Assembly (NCBI GenBank): GCA_031262225.1
Contig: JAISIC010000015.1
Location: 1 to 42,923, forward strand
Direction: 5' to 3'
Length of the DNA stretch: 42,923 nucleotides
Source: Ruminococcus sp.
Lineage (GTDB): Bacteria; Bacillota; Clostridia; Oscillospirales; Ruminococcaceae
The notes under the pieces were generated by a model that saw only the letters and a program-made list of their open reading frames with translations, was not told the origin of the DNA and searched no databases. This document shows, piece after piece, positions 1-6,782 of the stretch. The translations under genes and the position numbers were made by a program. Each line of letters begins with the position of its first letter. Position 1 is the stretch's first letter.

Positions 1-420
1 GACGGTCGTGCTTCCGGTTGCCACAAGCTCGGGGATGAAGAACAAAAGCACCCCTGTTGACATATCGTAAGGCTCTTCGCGATTATAGGTTGCCGGCGCG
101 CTGTTGCCGTCGGAGTCGGTGACATTCACCCCGTCAAAGTAGCGGTAAAAGCTCTCGTAGCCGTCAAACTGATCGTTATAAAAATCCTTCTCGTCAAGCC
201 AGATTTGAGTGCCGTCTTCTTTGTAATAGAAGCTGAAAATCTCCTGAACATCTCCGTTTTGAAGGTTCGTTATAACATATCTTGCACTGTCATAGGCAGA
301 GGCGGCATCAACCACCGACTGAATTTCGGCGCGCCCGATAAACTCGTTTTGCTCACGAAGACAGCCCGAAAAGCTGAGCATTGTTATTATTAAAATTAAA
401 GCATAAATTATTTTTTTCAT
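1..420 (-). CDS. Putative lipoprotein, C-terminus outside window
   Basis: Reading from 420 down to the window edge gives 140 codons without a stop. The protein starts with a short basic stretch (MKK), a hydrophobic segment and a lipobox ending FSGC with Cys at residue 20, so it is probably a diacylated lipoprotein on the outer face of the membrane. The rest is soluble, rich in Asp, Tyr and Phe, and I recognise no family. There is no Shine-Dalgarno sequence before the ATG: the bases directly upstream are a perfect -10 box plus six nucleotides, so the transcript is probably leaderless. The gene is divergent from mgtE and shares a promoter region with it. The function is unknown; only the N-terminal part is visible. 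Confidence 0.75.
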   Translation of the reverse strand, partial: MKKIIYALILIITMLSFSGCLREQNEFIGRAEIQSVVDAASAYDSARYVITNLQNGDVQEIFSFYYKEDGTQIWLDEKDFYNDQFDGYESFYRYFDGVNVTDSDGNSAPATYNREEPYDMSTGVLLFFIPELVATGSTTV

Positions 421-426
421 AAGGAT

Positions 427-455
427 ATTATACAGTAACAAGGCTTTCTTGTCAA
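427..455 (-). promoter_or_regulatory. Consensus sigma-A promoter for the leftward lipoprotein gene
   Basis: On the minus strand, TTGACA (450-455) and TATAAT (427-432) are separated by exactly 17 bases, a perfect match to the vegetative consensus. The -10 box ends 6 bases before the ATG at 420, so transcription should begin at or next to the start codon. Confidence 0.85.
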
Positions 456-478
456 GATATTTTTATTGACAAGAGCCT
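441..478. repeat. Inverted repeat spanning both divergent -35 boxes
   Basis: Arms at 441-455 and 466-478 (AGGCT..TCTTGTCAA and TTGACAAGAGCCT) pair with a small two-base bulge around a 10-base AT-rich centre. The two TTGACA boxes of the divergent promoters form the inner part of the arms. It could be an operator seen by a dimeric regulator, or a hairpin arising from symmetric promoters. A run of T follows on the plus strand, but no gene ends here that would need a terminator. Confidence 0.6.
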
Positions 479-494
479 TTTTTTGTGGTATAAT
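466..494 (+). promoter_or_regulatory. Consensus sigma-A promoter for mgtE
   Basis: TTGACA (466-471), a 17-base spacer and TATAAT (489-494), with an extended -10 TGG just before it. The predicted start lies near 501, leaving a leader of about 45 bases, too short for an M-box magnesium riboswitch. Confidence 0.85.
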
Positions 495-545
495 AATTTA
501 GTATGCGAGGGATAATCTTTGCATAATGAGGGGGGTGTATCTGTT

Positions 546-1898
546 ATGAATATCGAAGAAGTAATGCCACTGTTGCAGGAAAAGAAACTTGCCGCCCTGC
601 GAAGTAACTTCGAGCAGATGCACCCCGCCGACATAGCAGCACTTTTTTCGGAGCTAATCGAGCAAAGGGCAGTTTCCGACACGTCTTTAATCCTTATCTA
701 CAGGGTTATTGCAAAGGAAACAGCCGCCGAAGCCTTCACATACATGGACCCTTCGGTGCAGGAAACCTTAATCAACTCCTTTTCCGACCGAGAGCTATCC
801 GAAGTTATCGACGAGCTTTATATCGACGATGCCGTTGACATGATTGAGGAGATGCCGGCGAATGTTGTTTCACGAATCCTCAAAAACGCCGACAGTGAAA
901 CAAGAAGCCAGATAAATAATATCTTAAAATACCCCGAAGATTCGGCAGGTTCGATTATGACCACCGAGTTTGTATATTTTCGCAAAGGCAAGACCATTGC
1001 GGAGTGTTTTGAGCGTATCCGCAGTGTCGGGATAATGAAAGAAACGATATACACCTGTTATGTCACCGACCAGAGAAAGCTAATCGGAGCAGTTAATCTT
1101 CTTGAGATGATAACCGCCGAGCCCGCAACGCTTATTGAGGACATTGCAGAAAGCAATATAATCACCGTGAACACCCTTGACGACAAGGAATCGGTTGCGA
1201 AAACCCTTTCAAAATATGACCTTCACGCCATTCCGGTTGTTGACAACGAAGAGCGTATTGTCGGAATCGTAACATTCGACGACGCTATCGACGTCATCGA
1301 GGAGGAAAACACCGAGGACTTCTCGAAGATGGCGGCGGTTGCTCCTCTTGACGAAAGCTATTTTAAGACCACCGTTTGGCACCATGCAAGAAGCCGTCTG
1401 CCTTGGCTTTTATTCCTCATGCTTTCCGCGACACTCACAGGCTTCGTTATATCAAGATACGAAACGGCTTTCGAGAAACTTGCAATTTTAATTGCCTTCA
1501 TGCCTATGATTATGGGTACAGCCGGGAACAGCGGCTCTCAAAGCTCAACCCTCATTATCCGCGGCATGGCGGTTGATGAAATTCATCTTCGTGATTTTTT
1601 CAAGGTTTTATGGAAAGAGTTTCGAGTTGCCCTCATATGCGGAGCTGTCCTTGCCGTTGTCAACGGTTTGCGAATATATTATTTTGAGCAAGCGGGACTT
1701 CTTGTGAGCCTCACCGTCGGGCTTTCGATAGTCGGCGTTGTTATCCTCGCAAAGATTGTCGGTTCCATGCTCCCGATGTTTGCAAAGAAGGTTCACCTTG
1801 ACCCTGCAATAATGGCGACACCGATGATCTCAACGATACTTGACACCTGTTCATTATTACTCTATTTCACGCTTGCGACAGCGATACTGCACGTTTAA
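546..1898 (+). CDS. mgtE: Magnesium transporter MgtE
   Basis: A Mg2+-gated channel/transporter of the inner membrane. The protein (450 aa from this ATG) shows the family order: an N-terminal helical MgtE_N domain (about 1-125), a pair of CBS domains (about 130-250) that sense cytosolic Mg2+, then five membrane helices (about 285-450). The membrane part has the signatures GNSGSQSSTLIIRG and DPAIMATPMIST. I chose the ATG at 546 because GAGGGGGG lies about ten bases upstream; a TTG nine codons earlier would place that ribosome site inside the gene. The length is typical. pyrB follows after 15 bases with no terminator, so the two are probably co-transcribed. No magnesium riboswitch fits in the leader. 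Confidence 0.95.
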   Translation: MNIEEVMPLLQEKKLAALRSNFEQMHPADIAALFSELIEQRAVSDTSLILIYRVIAKETAAEAFTYMDPSVQETLINSFSDRELSEVIDELYIDDAVDMIEEMPANVVSRILKNADSETRSQINNILKYPEDSAGSIMTTEFVYFRKGKTIAECFERIRSVGIMKETIYTCYVTDQRKLIGAVNLLEMITAEPATLIEDIAESNIITVNTLDDKESVAKTLSKYDLHAIPVVDNEERIVGIVTFDDAIDVIEEENTEDFSKMAAVAPLDESYFKTTVWHHARSRLPWLLFLMLSATLTGFVISRYETAFEKLAILIAFMPMIMGTAGNSGSQSSTLIIRGMAVDEIHLRDFFKVLWKEFRVALICGAVLAVVNGLRIYYFEQAGLLVSLTVGLSIVGVVILAKIVGSMLPMFAKKVHLDPAIMATPMISTILDTCSLLLYFTLATAILHV

Positions 1899-1913
1899 TT
1901 TCGGAGGTTTTTC

Positions 1914-2978
1914 ATGAAGGAATTTACCCACCTTATCGACCTTGACGACTTCGACCTTGATTTTATCGAAAGGCTTATCACTCTGGGTGCTGATATCGCC
2001 GTGAACACAAAAAGATATTCATCGGCGTGTTTCGGCAAAGTCCTTGCCACCCTTTTTTACGAGCCTTCAACTCGAACTCAAATGTCGTTTCAAACGGCTA
2101 TGTTAAGGCTTGGCGGAACGCTCATAGGCTTTGATAACCCCGAAACATCCTCCGTTGCAAAGGGAGAAAACCTAAAAGACACAACTAAAATTGTGTCTTC
2201 TTATGCCGATATAATGGTTATGCGAAACCCTGTTGAGGGCTCTGCAAAGGCGGCGGCGATTTCTTCCGACTGCCCGATAATAAATGCTGGCGACGGCGGG
2301 CATCTTCACCCGACCCAAACCCTCACCGACCTGCTGACAATCCGCATGGAAAAGGGGCATTGCGATAATCTGACAATAGGCATATGCGGCGACCTCAAAT
2401 TCGGGCGGACAACCCATTCGCTCTGCAAAACCCTTTCAAAATATAAAGGAAATAAGTTTATCTTCATCTCCGCACCCGAGCTGATGATGCCCGATTACAT
2501 CAAGGATATTATAAAAGCGAACGGCGGTACATACACCGAAAAATATTCCCTTGAAGAGGCTGTCCCTGAGCTTGATATGCTTTATATGACCCGTATTCAG
2601 CGTGAAAGATTTACCGACGCGAATCAGCAGCTTGCCGCGAATTTCAATCTCACTTGCGATATAATGAAGCTCGCGAAGCCCGACCTTATCGTTATGCACC
2701 CGCTGCCCAGAGTTGATGAAATTGAGCTTAAAGTTGACGACGACCCGAGAGCGAAATATTTCATTCAGGCAAAGTACGGTGTCTATGTTCGTATGGCGTT
2801 AATCCTTGAAGTTCTCAAAAATGATCACCCCGTAAAGCTTTTGACCAAAGGCTTCGGGAGCTATGACTGTACCAATCCCAAATGCGTTACACAGAGAGAA
2901 AAATATCTCCCCCACAGCTTTCACCGTAAGGGAGACGTTCTCGTATGTGATTTCTGTGAAGCCGTTACTCTACCGTAA
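1914..2978 (+). CDS. pyrB: Aspartate carbamoyltransferase with C-terminal PyrI-like zinc module
   Basis: Catalyses carbamoyl phosphate + L-aspartate to N-carbamoylaspartate, the committed step of pyrimidine synthesis. Family motifs are in place: STRT (52-55) for carbamoyl phosphate, the KGE loop (83-85), HPTQ (132-135), an arginine-rich TRIQRER (226-232) and HPLPR (262-266). The body ends near residue 305. A tail of about 45 residues follows with C319-x4-C324 and C345-x2-C348. That spacing matches the zinc site of the regulatory chain PyrI (CX4C...CX2C), while the nucleotide-binding allosteric domain of PyrI is missing. The start is preceded by GGAGG. The 3' end overlaps the convergent HPr-like gene by 14 bases. 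No other pyr gene is nearby. Confidence 0.93.
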   Translation: MKEFTHLIDLDDFDLDFIERLITLGADIAVNTKRYSSACFGKVLATLFYEPSTRTQMSFQTAMLRLGGTLIGFDNPETSSVAKGENLKDTTKIVSSYADIMVMRNPVEGSAKAAAISSDCPIINAGDGGHLHPTQTLTDLLTIRMEKGHCDNLTIGICGDLKFGRTTHSLCKTLSKYKGNKFIFISAPELMMPDYIKDIIKANGGTYTEKYSLEEAVPELDMLYMTRIQRERFTDANQQLAANFNLTCDIMKLAKPDLIVMHPLPRVDEIELKVDDDPRAKYFIQAKYGVYVRMALILEVLKNDHPVKLLTKGFGSYDCTNPKCVTQREKYLPHSFHRKGDVLVCDFCEAVTLP

Positions 2979-3198
2979 ACTCTTTAATCTTCTCTAAGAA
3001 TTTAGAGCAGTCGGCGTCAGTGTTGATGGACATTTCAACAGGTTTTGTGAGGTCCATCGAGAAAAGCCCCATGATGGATTTTGCATCGACAATATATCTT
3101 CCGGAAATGACATCCACTTCATAGGGGCAGTCGAGGGTTGCGTTCACGAACTGCTTAACGTCTTCTATGGACGAAAGTTTAATTTTTCTTGTTTGCAT
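2965..3198 (-). CDS. HPr-fold protein lacking the phosphorylatable histidine
   Basis: A 77-aa protein with the HPr-type segment AKSIMGLFSMDL (39-50), matching the region around regulatory Ser46 of true HPr (Ser41 here). The N-terminal HARPA-type loop that carries the phosphorylated His15 is replaced by LDCPYE, and the whole protein contains no histidine. It cannot act as a normal PTS phosphocarrier; similar proteins in clostridia are annotated as HPr family. A regulatory or Crh-like role through the serine is possible but is inference. It has a strong GGAGG site and its own consensus promoter, and is divergent from mtaB. Confidence 0.8.
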   Translation of the reverse strand: MQTRKIKLSSIEDVKQFVNATLDCPYEVDVISGRYIVDAKSIMGLFSMDLTKPVEMSINTDADCSKFLEKIKEFTVE

Positions 3199-3234
3199 AG
3201 TCTTTACCTCCGATTAATTCTGTAGTATTATGTT

Positions 3235-3263
3235 ATTGTATCACAAAAATATGTTTTTGTCAA
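3235..3263 (-). promoter_or_regulatory. Sigma-A promoter for the HPr-like gene
   Basis: Minus strand TTGACA (3258-3263), 17-base spacer, TACAAT (3235-3240). The -35 box overlaps the likely -35 box of the divergent mtaB promoter (TTGTCA, 3257-3262). Confidence 0.8.
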
Positions 3264-3284
3264 GAGCAAAATCTAAATTATTTT
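3257..3284 (+). promoter_or_regulatory. Likely promoter for mtaB, leaderless geometry
   Basis: TTGTCA (3257-3262), 16-base spacer, TATTTT (3279-3284), then six bases to the ATG at 3291. This is the same distance from -10 box to start codon as for the lipoprotein gene at 420. No ribosome site is visible between them. Confidence 0.5.
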
Positions 3285-3290
3285 AAATTT

Positions 3291-4502
3291 ATGTTAAATT
3301 CTGTTTATTTTATTACCTTTGGCTGTAAAGTCAACCTGACCGAAACCGAAAAAATGCGGCTTGCTTTGCTTTCCAAAGGCTTTGCAATCTCCGAATCGGA
3401 AGAAAAGGCAGATATTTTCGTAATAAACTCCTGTACAGTCACCGACACCGCCGACAAAAAGCTTAAAAAAACGATTTCAAGGCTTAGAAAAGCATATCCG
3501 GAAGCGAAAATCGCCGTGATGGGCTGCTATACAGAGCTTAAAAGCCTCGAAAATGTCGATATCATGGTGGGAACTGCCGACAGGGACACCCTCCCTGACA
3601 AGCTTTCAAAGCTTTCGCCTGTCAAAGAATCAAACGAAGACTATAAAATTTACCCCGACAACACAAGGGCTTTCCTCAAGATACAGGACGGCTGTTCCTG
3701 CAACTGCTCATACTGCATTATTCCCAAGGCTCGCGGAGGCTTTTGTTCTAAGCCTTTGGAGGTGATCGGAGCGGAAGCAAAAGCTTTTGCGGAGGCGGGC
3801 TTTCGCGAAATTGTCCTCACAGGTATTAATATCGGCTTTTACGGCGTTGAACGGGGACAAACCCTATTCGATGCAGTCTTAACGGTATCGGAAAACGCTC
3901 CGAACGCAAGGTTAAGGCTCGGCTCCCTTGAACCGGAACGCATGACAGACAGCGAGATTGAGAAACTTGGGGGAATAAAAAACCTCTGCCCCCATTTTCA
4001 TCTGTCGCTTCAATCCGCCTGTGACAGGACTTTGAAAGCAATGAACAGGCGGTATACTATATCGGAATATATGACCGTTGCTTCAAAGCTTCGTGAAAAA
4101 TTTTCAAATACTGCGATAACCACCGACATTATTGTCGGCTTTCCGGGGGAGACGGGCGAAGACTTCGCGGAAAGCATGGAGAAGATAAAAAAGATAGGTT
4201 TCTCCGATATCCACATCTTCCCCTATTCAAGGCGAGAGGGCACGCGGGCAGATTTAATGGATAATCAAATTCCCGAAAACATCAAGCACGAAAGAGCGAA
4301 AAAACTTTCCGAAGTTGTCGAAGATATGAAAAAAGATTTTGCAGAGACAATGAGAGGCAGGAGCCTCAAAGTGCTTTTTGAAAATGAAAAAACACCGGGC
4401 GTTCATGTCGGTTTCACCGAAAACTATCTGCCGTTTACTGTCGAAAATAACGACCTCAAATCTTGGCGAAATCAGATTAAAGAAGTTCGCTATATCCCTT
4501 GA
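3291..4502 (+). CDS. mtaB: tRNA t6A37 methylthiotransferase MtaB
   Basis: A radical-SAM methylthiotransferase that converts t6A37 to ms2t6A37 in ANN-decoding tRNAs. The N-terminal domain holds the three cysteines of the auxiliary 4Fe-4S cluster (C12 in FGCKVN, C48 in NSCTVTD, C79 in GCYTE). The radical-SAM cluster motif CxxxCxxC is C135, C139 and C142, followed by IIPKARG. A short TRAM-like end follows. The 403-aa length fits MtaB rather than MiaB or RimO. The start is fixed by the conserved N-terminus, yet the 20 bases before the ATG are only A and T with no Shine-Dalgarno sequence. The stop codon lies inside the -35 box of the fhs promoter. Confidence 0.93.
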   Translation: MLNSVYFITFGCKVNLTETEKMRLALLSKGFAISESEEKADIFVINSCTVTDTADKKLKKTISRLRKAYPEAKIAVMGCYTELKSLENVDIMVGTADRDTLPDKLSKLSPVKESNEDYKIYPDNTRAFLKIQDGCSCNCSYCIIPKARGGFCSKPLEVIGAEAKAFAEAGFREIVLTGINIGFYGVERGQTLFDAVLTVSENAPNARLRLGSLEPERMTDSEIEKLGGIKNLCPHFHLSLQSACDRTLKAMNRRYTISEYMTVASKLREKFSNTAITTDIIVGFPGETGEDFAESMEKIKKIGFSDIHIFPYSRREGTRADLMDNQIPENIKHERAKKLSEVVEDMKKDFAETMRGRSLKVLFENEKTPGVHVGFTENYLPFTVENNDLKSWRNQIKEVRYIP

Positions 4503-4527
4503 CAGCGGCGGTTATAGGTGGTATAAT
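4499..4527 (+). promoter_or_regulatory. Consensus extended -10 promoter for fhs, overlapping the mtaB stop
   Basis: TTGACA (4499-4504), 17-base spacer, TGG-TATAAT (TATAAT at 4522-4527). The mtaB stop codon TGA (4500-4502) is part of the -35 hexamer. This gives fhs strong independent expression despite the tight packing. Confidence 0.88.
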
Positions 4528-4555
4528 TAAAATAAATAATGTAAAGGGTAAGATT

Positions 4556-6226
4556 ATGAAAAGTGATATAGAGATTGCACAGGAAACGAAGATGAAAAGA
4601 ATCGGCGAGATTGCCGCTTCAATCGGGCTTAGTGAAGATGACTACGAACCGTATGGGCATTATAAAGCAAAGCTCTCCGAAGAATTATATGTTAAAACTG
4701 CGGACAGACCCGACGGCAAGCTTATTTTAGTCACAGCCGTGAACCCCACCCCTGCGGGCGAGGGCAAGACGACCATTTCTGTCGGGCTTTCCCAAGCTAT
4801 GAATAAAATCGGAAAAAAGACAATGCTTGCCCTGCGTGAGCCTTCGCTCGGTCCCGTTTTCGGGATTAAGGGCGGTGCGGCGGGCGGCGGCTATGCTCAA
4901 GTCGTTCCGATGGAGGATATAAACCTTCATTTCACCGGCGATATGCACGCTCTGACCTCTGCAAATAACCTGCTTTGTGCCCTCCTTGATAACCACATTC
5001 AACAGGGGAATGTCCTTAAAATCGACACAAGGCGGATTATGATTGATCGCTGCCTTGATATGAACGACAGGGCTCTGCGAAACGTTGTTGTGGGGCTTGG
5101 CGGTAAGCCGGACGGCGTGCCGAGGGAAGATCATTTCCGAATTACAGTTGCGGCAGAAGTTATGGCTATTTTATGTCTGGCTTCCGACCTATCCGACCTC
5201 AAAAAACGCTTGGGCAATATCTTAGCGGCTTACGATACTGACGGCAACCCCGTCTATGCAAGAGATCTTAAGGCAGACGGTGCTATGACAGCACTGCTTC
5301 GTGATGCCCTCAAGCCCAATCTGGTGCAGACCTTGGAGAACACCCCCTGCATTATCCACGGCGGTCCCTTTGCAAATATCGCACACGGCTGCAACTCTGT
5401 GAGAGCAACAAAACTTGCACTCAAGCTCGGCGACTACACAGTCACAGAGGCGGGCTTCGGCTCGGACTTGGGAGCTGAAAAGTTTTTTGATATCAAATGC
5501 AGATTTGCGGGGCTTCGCCCCTCCTGCACAGTCTTAGTTGCGACAATAAGGGCGTTAAAATATAACGGCGGTGTTCCCAAAACAGAGCTAACAAAAGAAA
5601 ATCTTGCGGCTCTCAAAGCCGGTCTCCCGAATCTGAAAACGCATATTGAAAACATGAAAAAATACGGCGTGCCTGTTGTGGTTGCGATAAACCGTTTTTA
5701 TGCCGACACAGAGGCGGAAATCGCGGCTGTGAAAGAGTTTGCGGAGAGCATGAATGTGCCTTGCGAAATCGCGGAAGTTTTTGCAAAGGGCGGCGACGGC
5801 GGTATAAGTCTTGCCGAAACTGTTGTGAAAACAATCGATGAAAACGAATCGAATTTCAAGCCTTTATATGATGAAAAACTTTCGATAAAGGAAAAAATCG
5901 AGGCGATAGCGAAAGAAATATATCGTGCCGACGGGGTTATAATAACACCGAAAGCGGCAAAAGCCATTGATGAAATCACGAAACTCGGCTACGGCGAAAC
6001 CCCCGTTTGTATCGCTAAAACCCAGTATTCGCTTTCTGACGACCCTTCAAAGCTTTGTGCACCCACAGGCTTTGAAATAACCGTGCGTGACGTGAAGCTT
6101 TCGGCAGGGGCAGGATTTGTCGTTGCCCTCACCGGCGATATCATGGTTATGCCCGGTCTCCCCAAAGCTCCTGCGGCAAACATAATCGACTGCGACAACG
6201 CCGGCAAAATATCAGGTCTTTTCTAA
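4556..6226 (+). CDS. fhs: Formate--tetrahydrofolate ligase
   Basis: ATP-dependent ligation of formate to tetrahydrofolate, giving 10-formyl-THF for purine, fMet and (in acetogens) Wood-Ljungdahl metabolism; cytosolic homotetramer. The protein is 556 aa from this ATG, the usual length. The P-loop-like [10 protein letters not shown] is near residue 65, followed by the conserved [21 protein letters not shown] region, and [10 protein letters not shown] lies near the C-terminus. I start at 4556 because AAAGGG lies just upstream and because the promoter at 4499-4527 would fall inside the longer reading from 4499. No partner folD or fchA is in the window, so a full acetogenic pathway cannot be claimed. 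Confidence 0.96.
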   Translation: MKSDIEIAQETKMKRIGEIAASIGLSEDDYEPYGHYKAKLSEELYVKTADRPDGKLILVTAVNPTPAGEGKTTISVGLSQAMNKIGKKTMLALREPSLGPVFGIKGGAAGGGYAQVVPMEDINLHFTGDMHALTSANNLLCALLDNHIQQGNVLKIDTRRIMIDRCLDMNDRALRNVVVGLGGKPDGVPREDHFRITVAAEVMAILCLASDLSDLKKRLGNILAAYDTDGNPVYARDLKADGAMTALLRDALKPNLVQTLENTPCIIHGGPFANIAHGCNSVRATKLALKLGDYTVTEAGFGSDLGAEKFFDIKCRFAGLRPSCTVLVATIRALKYNGGVPKTELTKENLAALKAGLPNLKTHIENMKKYGVPVVVAINRFYADTEAEIAAVKEFAESMNVPCEIAEVFAKGGDGGISLAETVVKTIDENESNFKPLYDEKLSIKEKIEAIAKEIYRADGVIITPKAAKAIDEITKLGYGETPVCIAKTQYSLSDDPSKLCAPTGFEITVRDVKLSAGAGFVVALTGDIMVMPGLPKAPAANIIDCDNAGKISGLF

Positions 6227-6251
6227 ATTATTATATATCGGAGGAATTATC

Positions 6252-6767
6252 ATGAACGAGGTTATCAACTGTCTTATCAACAGAAGGAGTGTCAGAGAGT
6301 TCACCGACGAGAAGATAAGTTACGATGATTTGATGCAGATTATGGAAGCGGCAATCTTTGCACCTTCGGGTATGAACCTTCAAACATGGCATTTTTCCGC
6401 GATCACAAACGAAGCTTTAATCCAGTCCCTCGCGGCGGCAATCGGCAGGGAGTTAAGACGCGATAACTATGATTTTTATCGTCCCACAGCTTTAATAATC
6501 CCGTCAAACGACCCGAATAATCCCTTAGGGCGTGACGATAACGCCTGTGCAATTGAAAATATCATGGTTGCCGCCGCCTCTCTCGGAATCGGGAGTGTTT
6601 GGATTAACCAGCTTCAAGGCATAAGCTTCGTTCCCCATATCCGCGAAATCCTTTCCCAGATGGAAGTTCCGCCTGAAAACGAAGTATACGGAATTGTGGC
6701 TCTTGGTTATGCCGCACAGAAAGATATCACCGCTCCCGAACGCAAGGGAAGCTATGTAATTTTATGA
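6252..6767 (+). CDS. Nitroreductase family FMN-dependent oxidoreductase
   Basis: A 171-aa flavin reductase of the nitroreductase fold. The N-terminus has the family FMN-binding start INRRSVREF (9-17) and the segment APSGMNLQTWHF (37-48); the middle has the helix AIENIMVAAASLGIGSVWIN. Members reduce nitro groups, quinones or flavins with NAD(P)H; the natural substrate here cannot be read from sequence. The start has GGAGGAATTATC ahead of it. It lies 25 bases after fhs and 15 before the GH3 gene with no terminator between, so the three may form one transcript. Confidence 0.9.
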   Translation: MNEVINCLINRRSVREFTDEKISYDDLMQIMEAAIFAPSGMNLQTWHFSAITNEALIQSLAAAIGRELRRDNYDFYRPTALIIPSNDPNNPLGRDDNACAIENIMVAAASLGIGSVWINQLQGISFVPHIREILSQMEVPPENEVYGIVALGYAAQKDITAPERKGSYVIL

Positions 6768-6782
6768 TACAGGAATAAATCT

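Noticed and set aside
495-545. Possible magnesium (M-box) riboswitch before mgtE
   Set aside because: The predicted leader is about 45 bases, far too short for an M-box.
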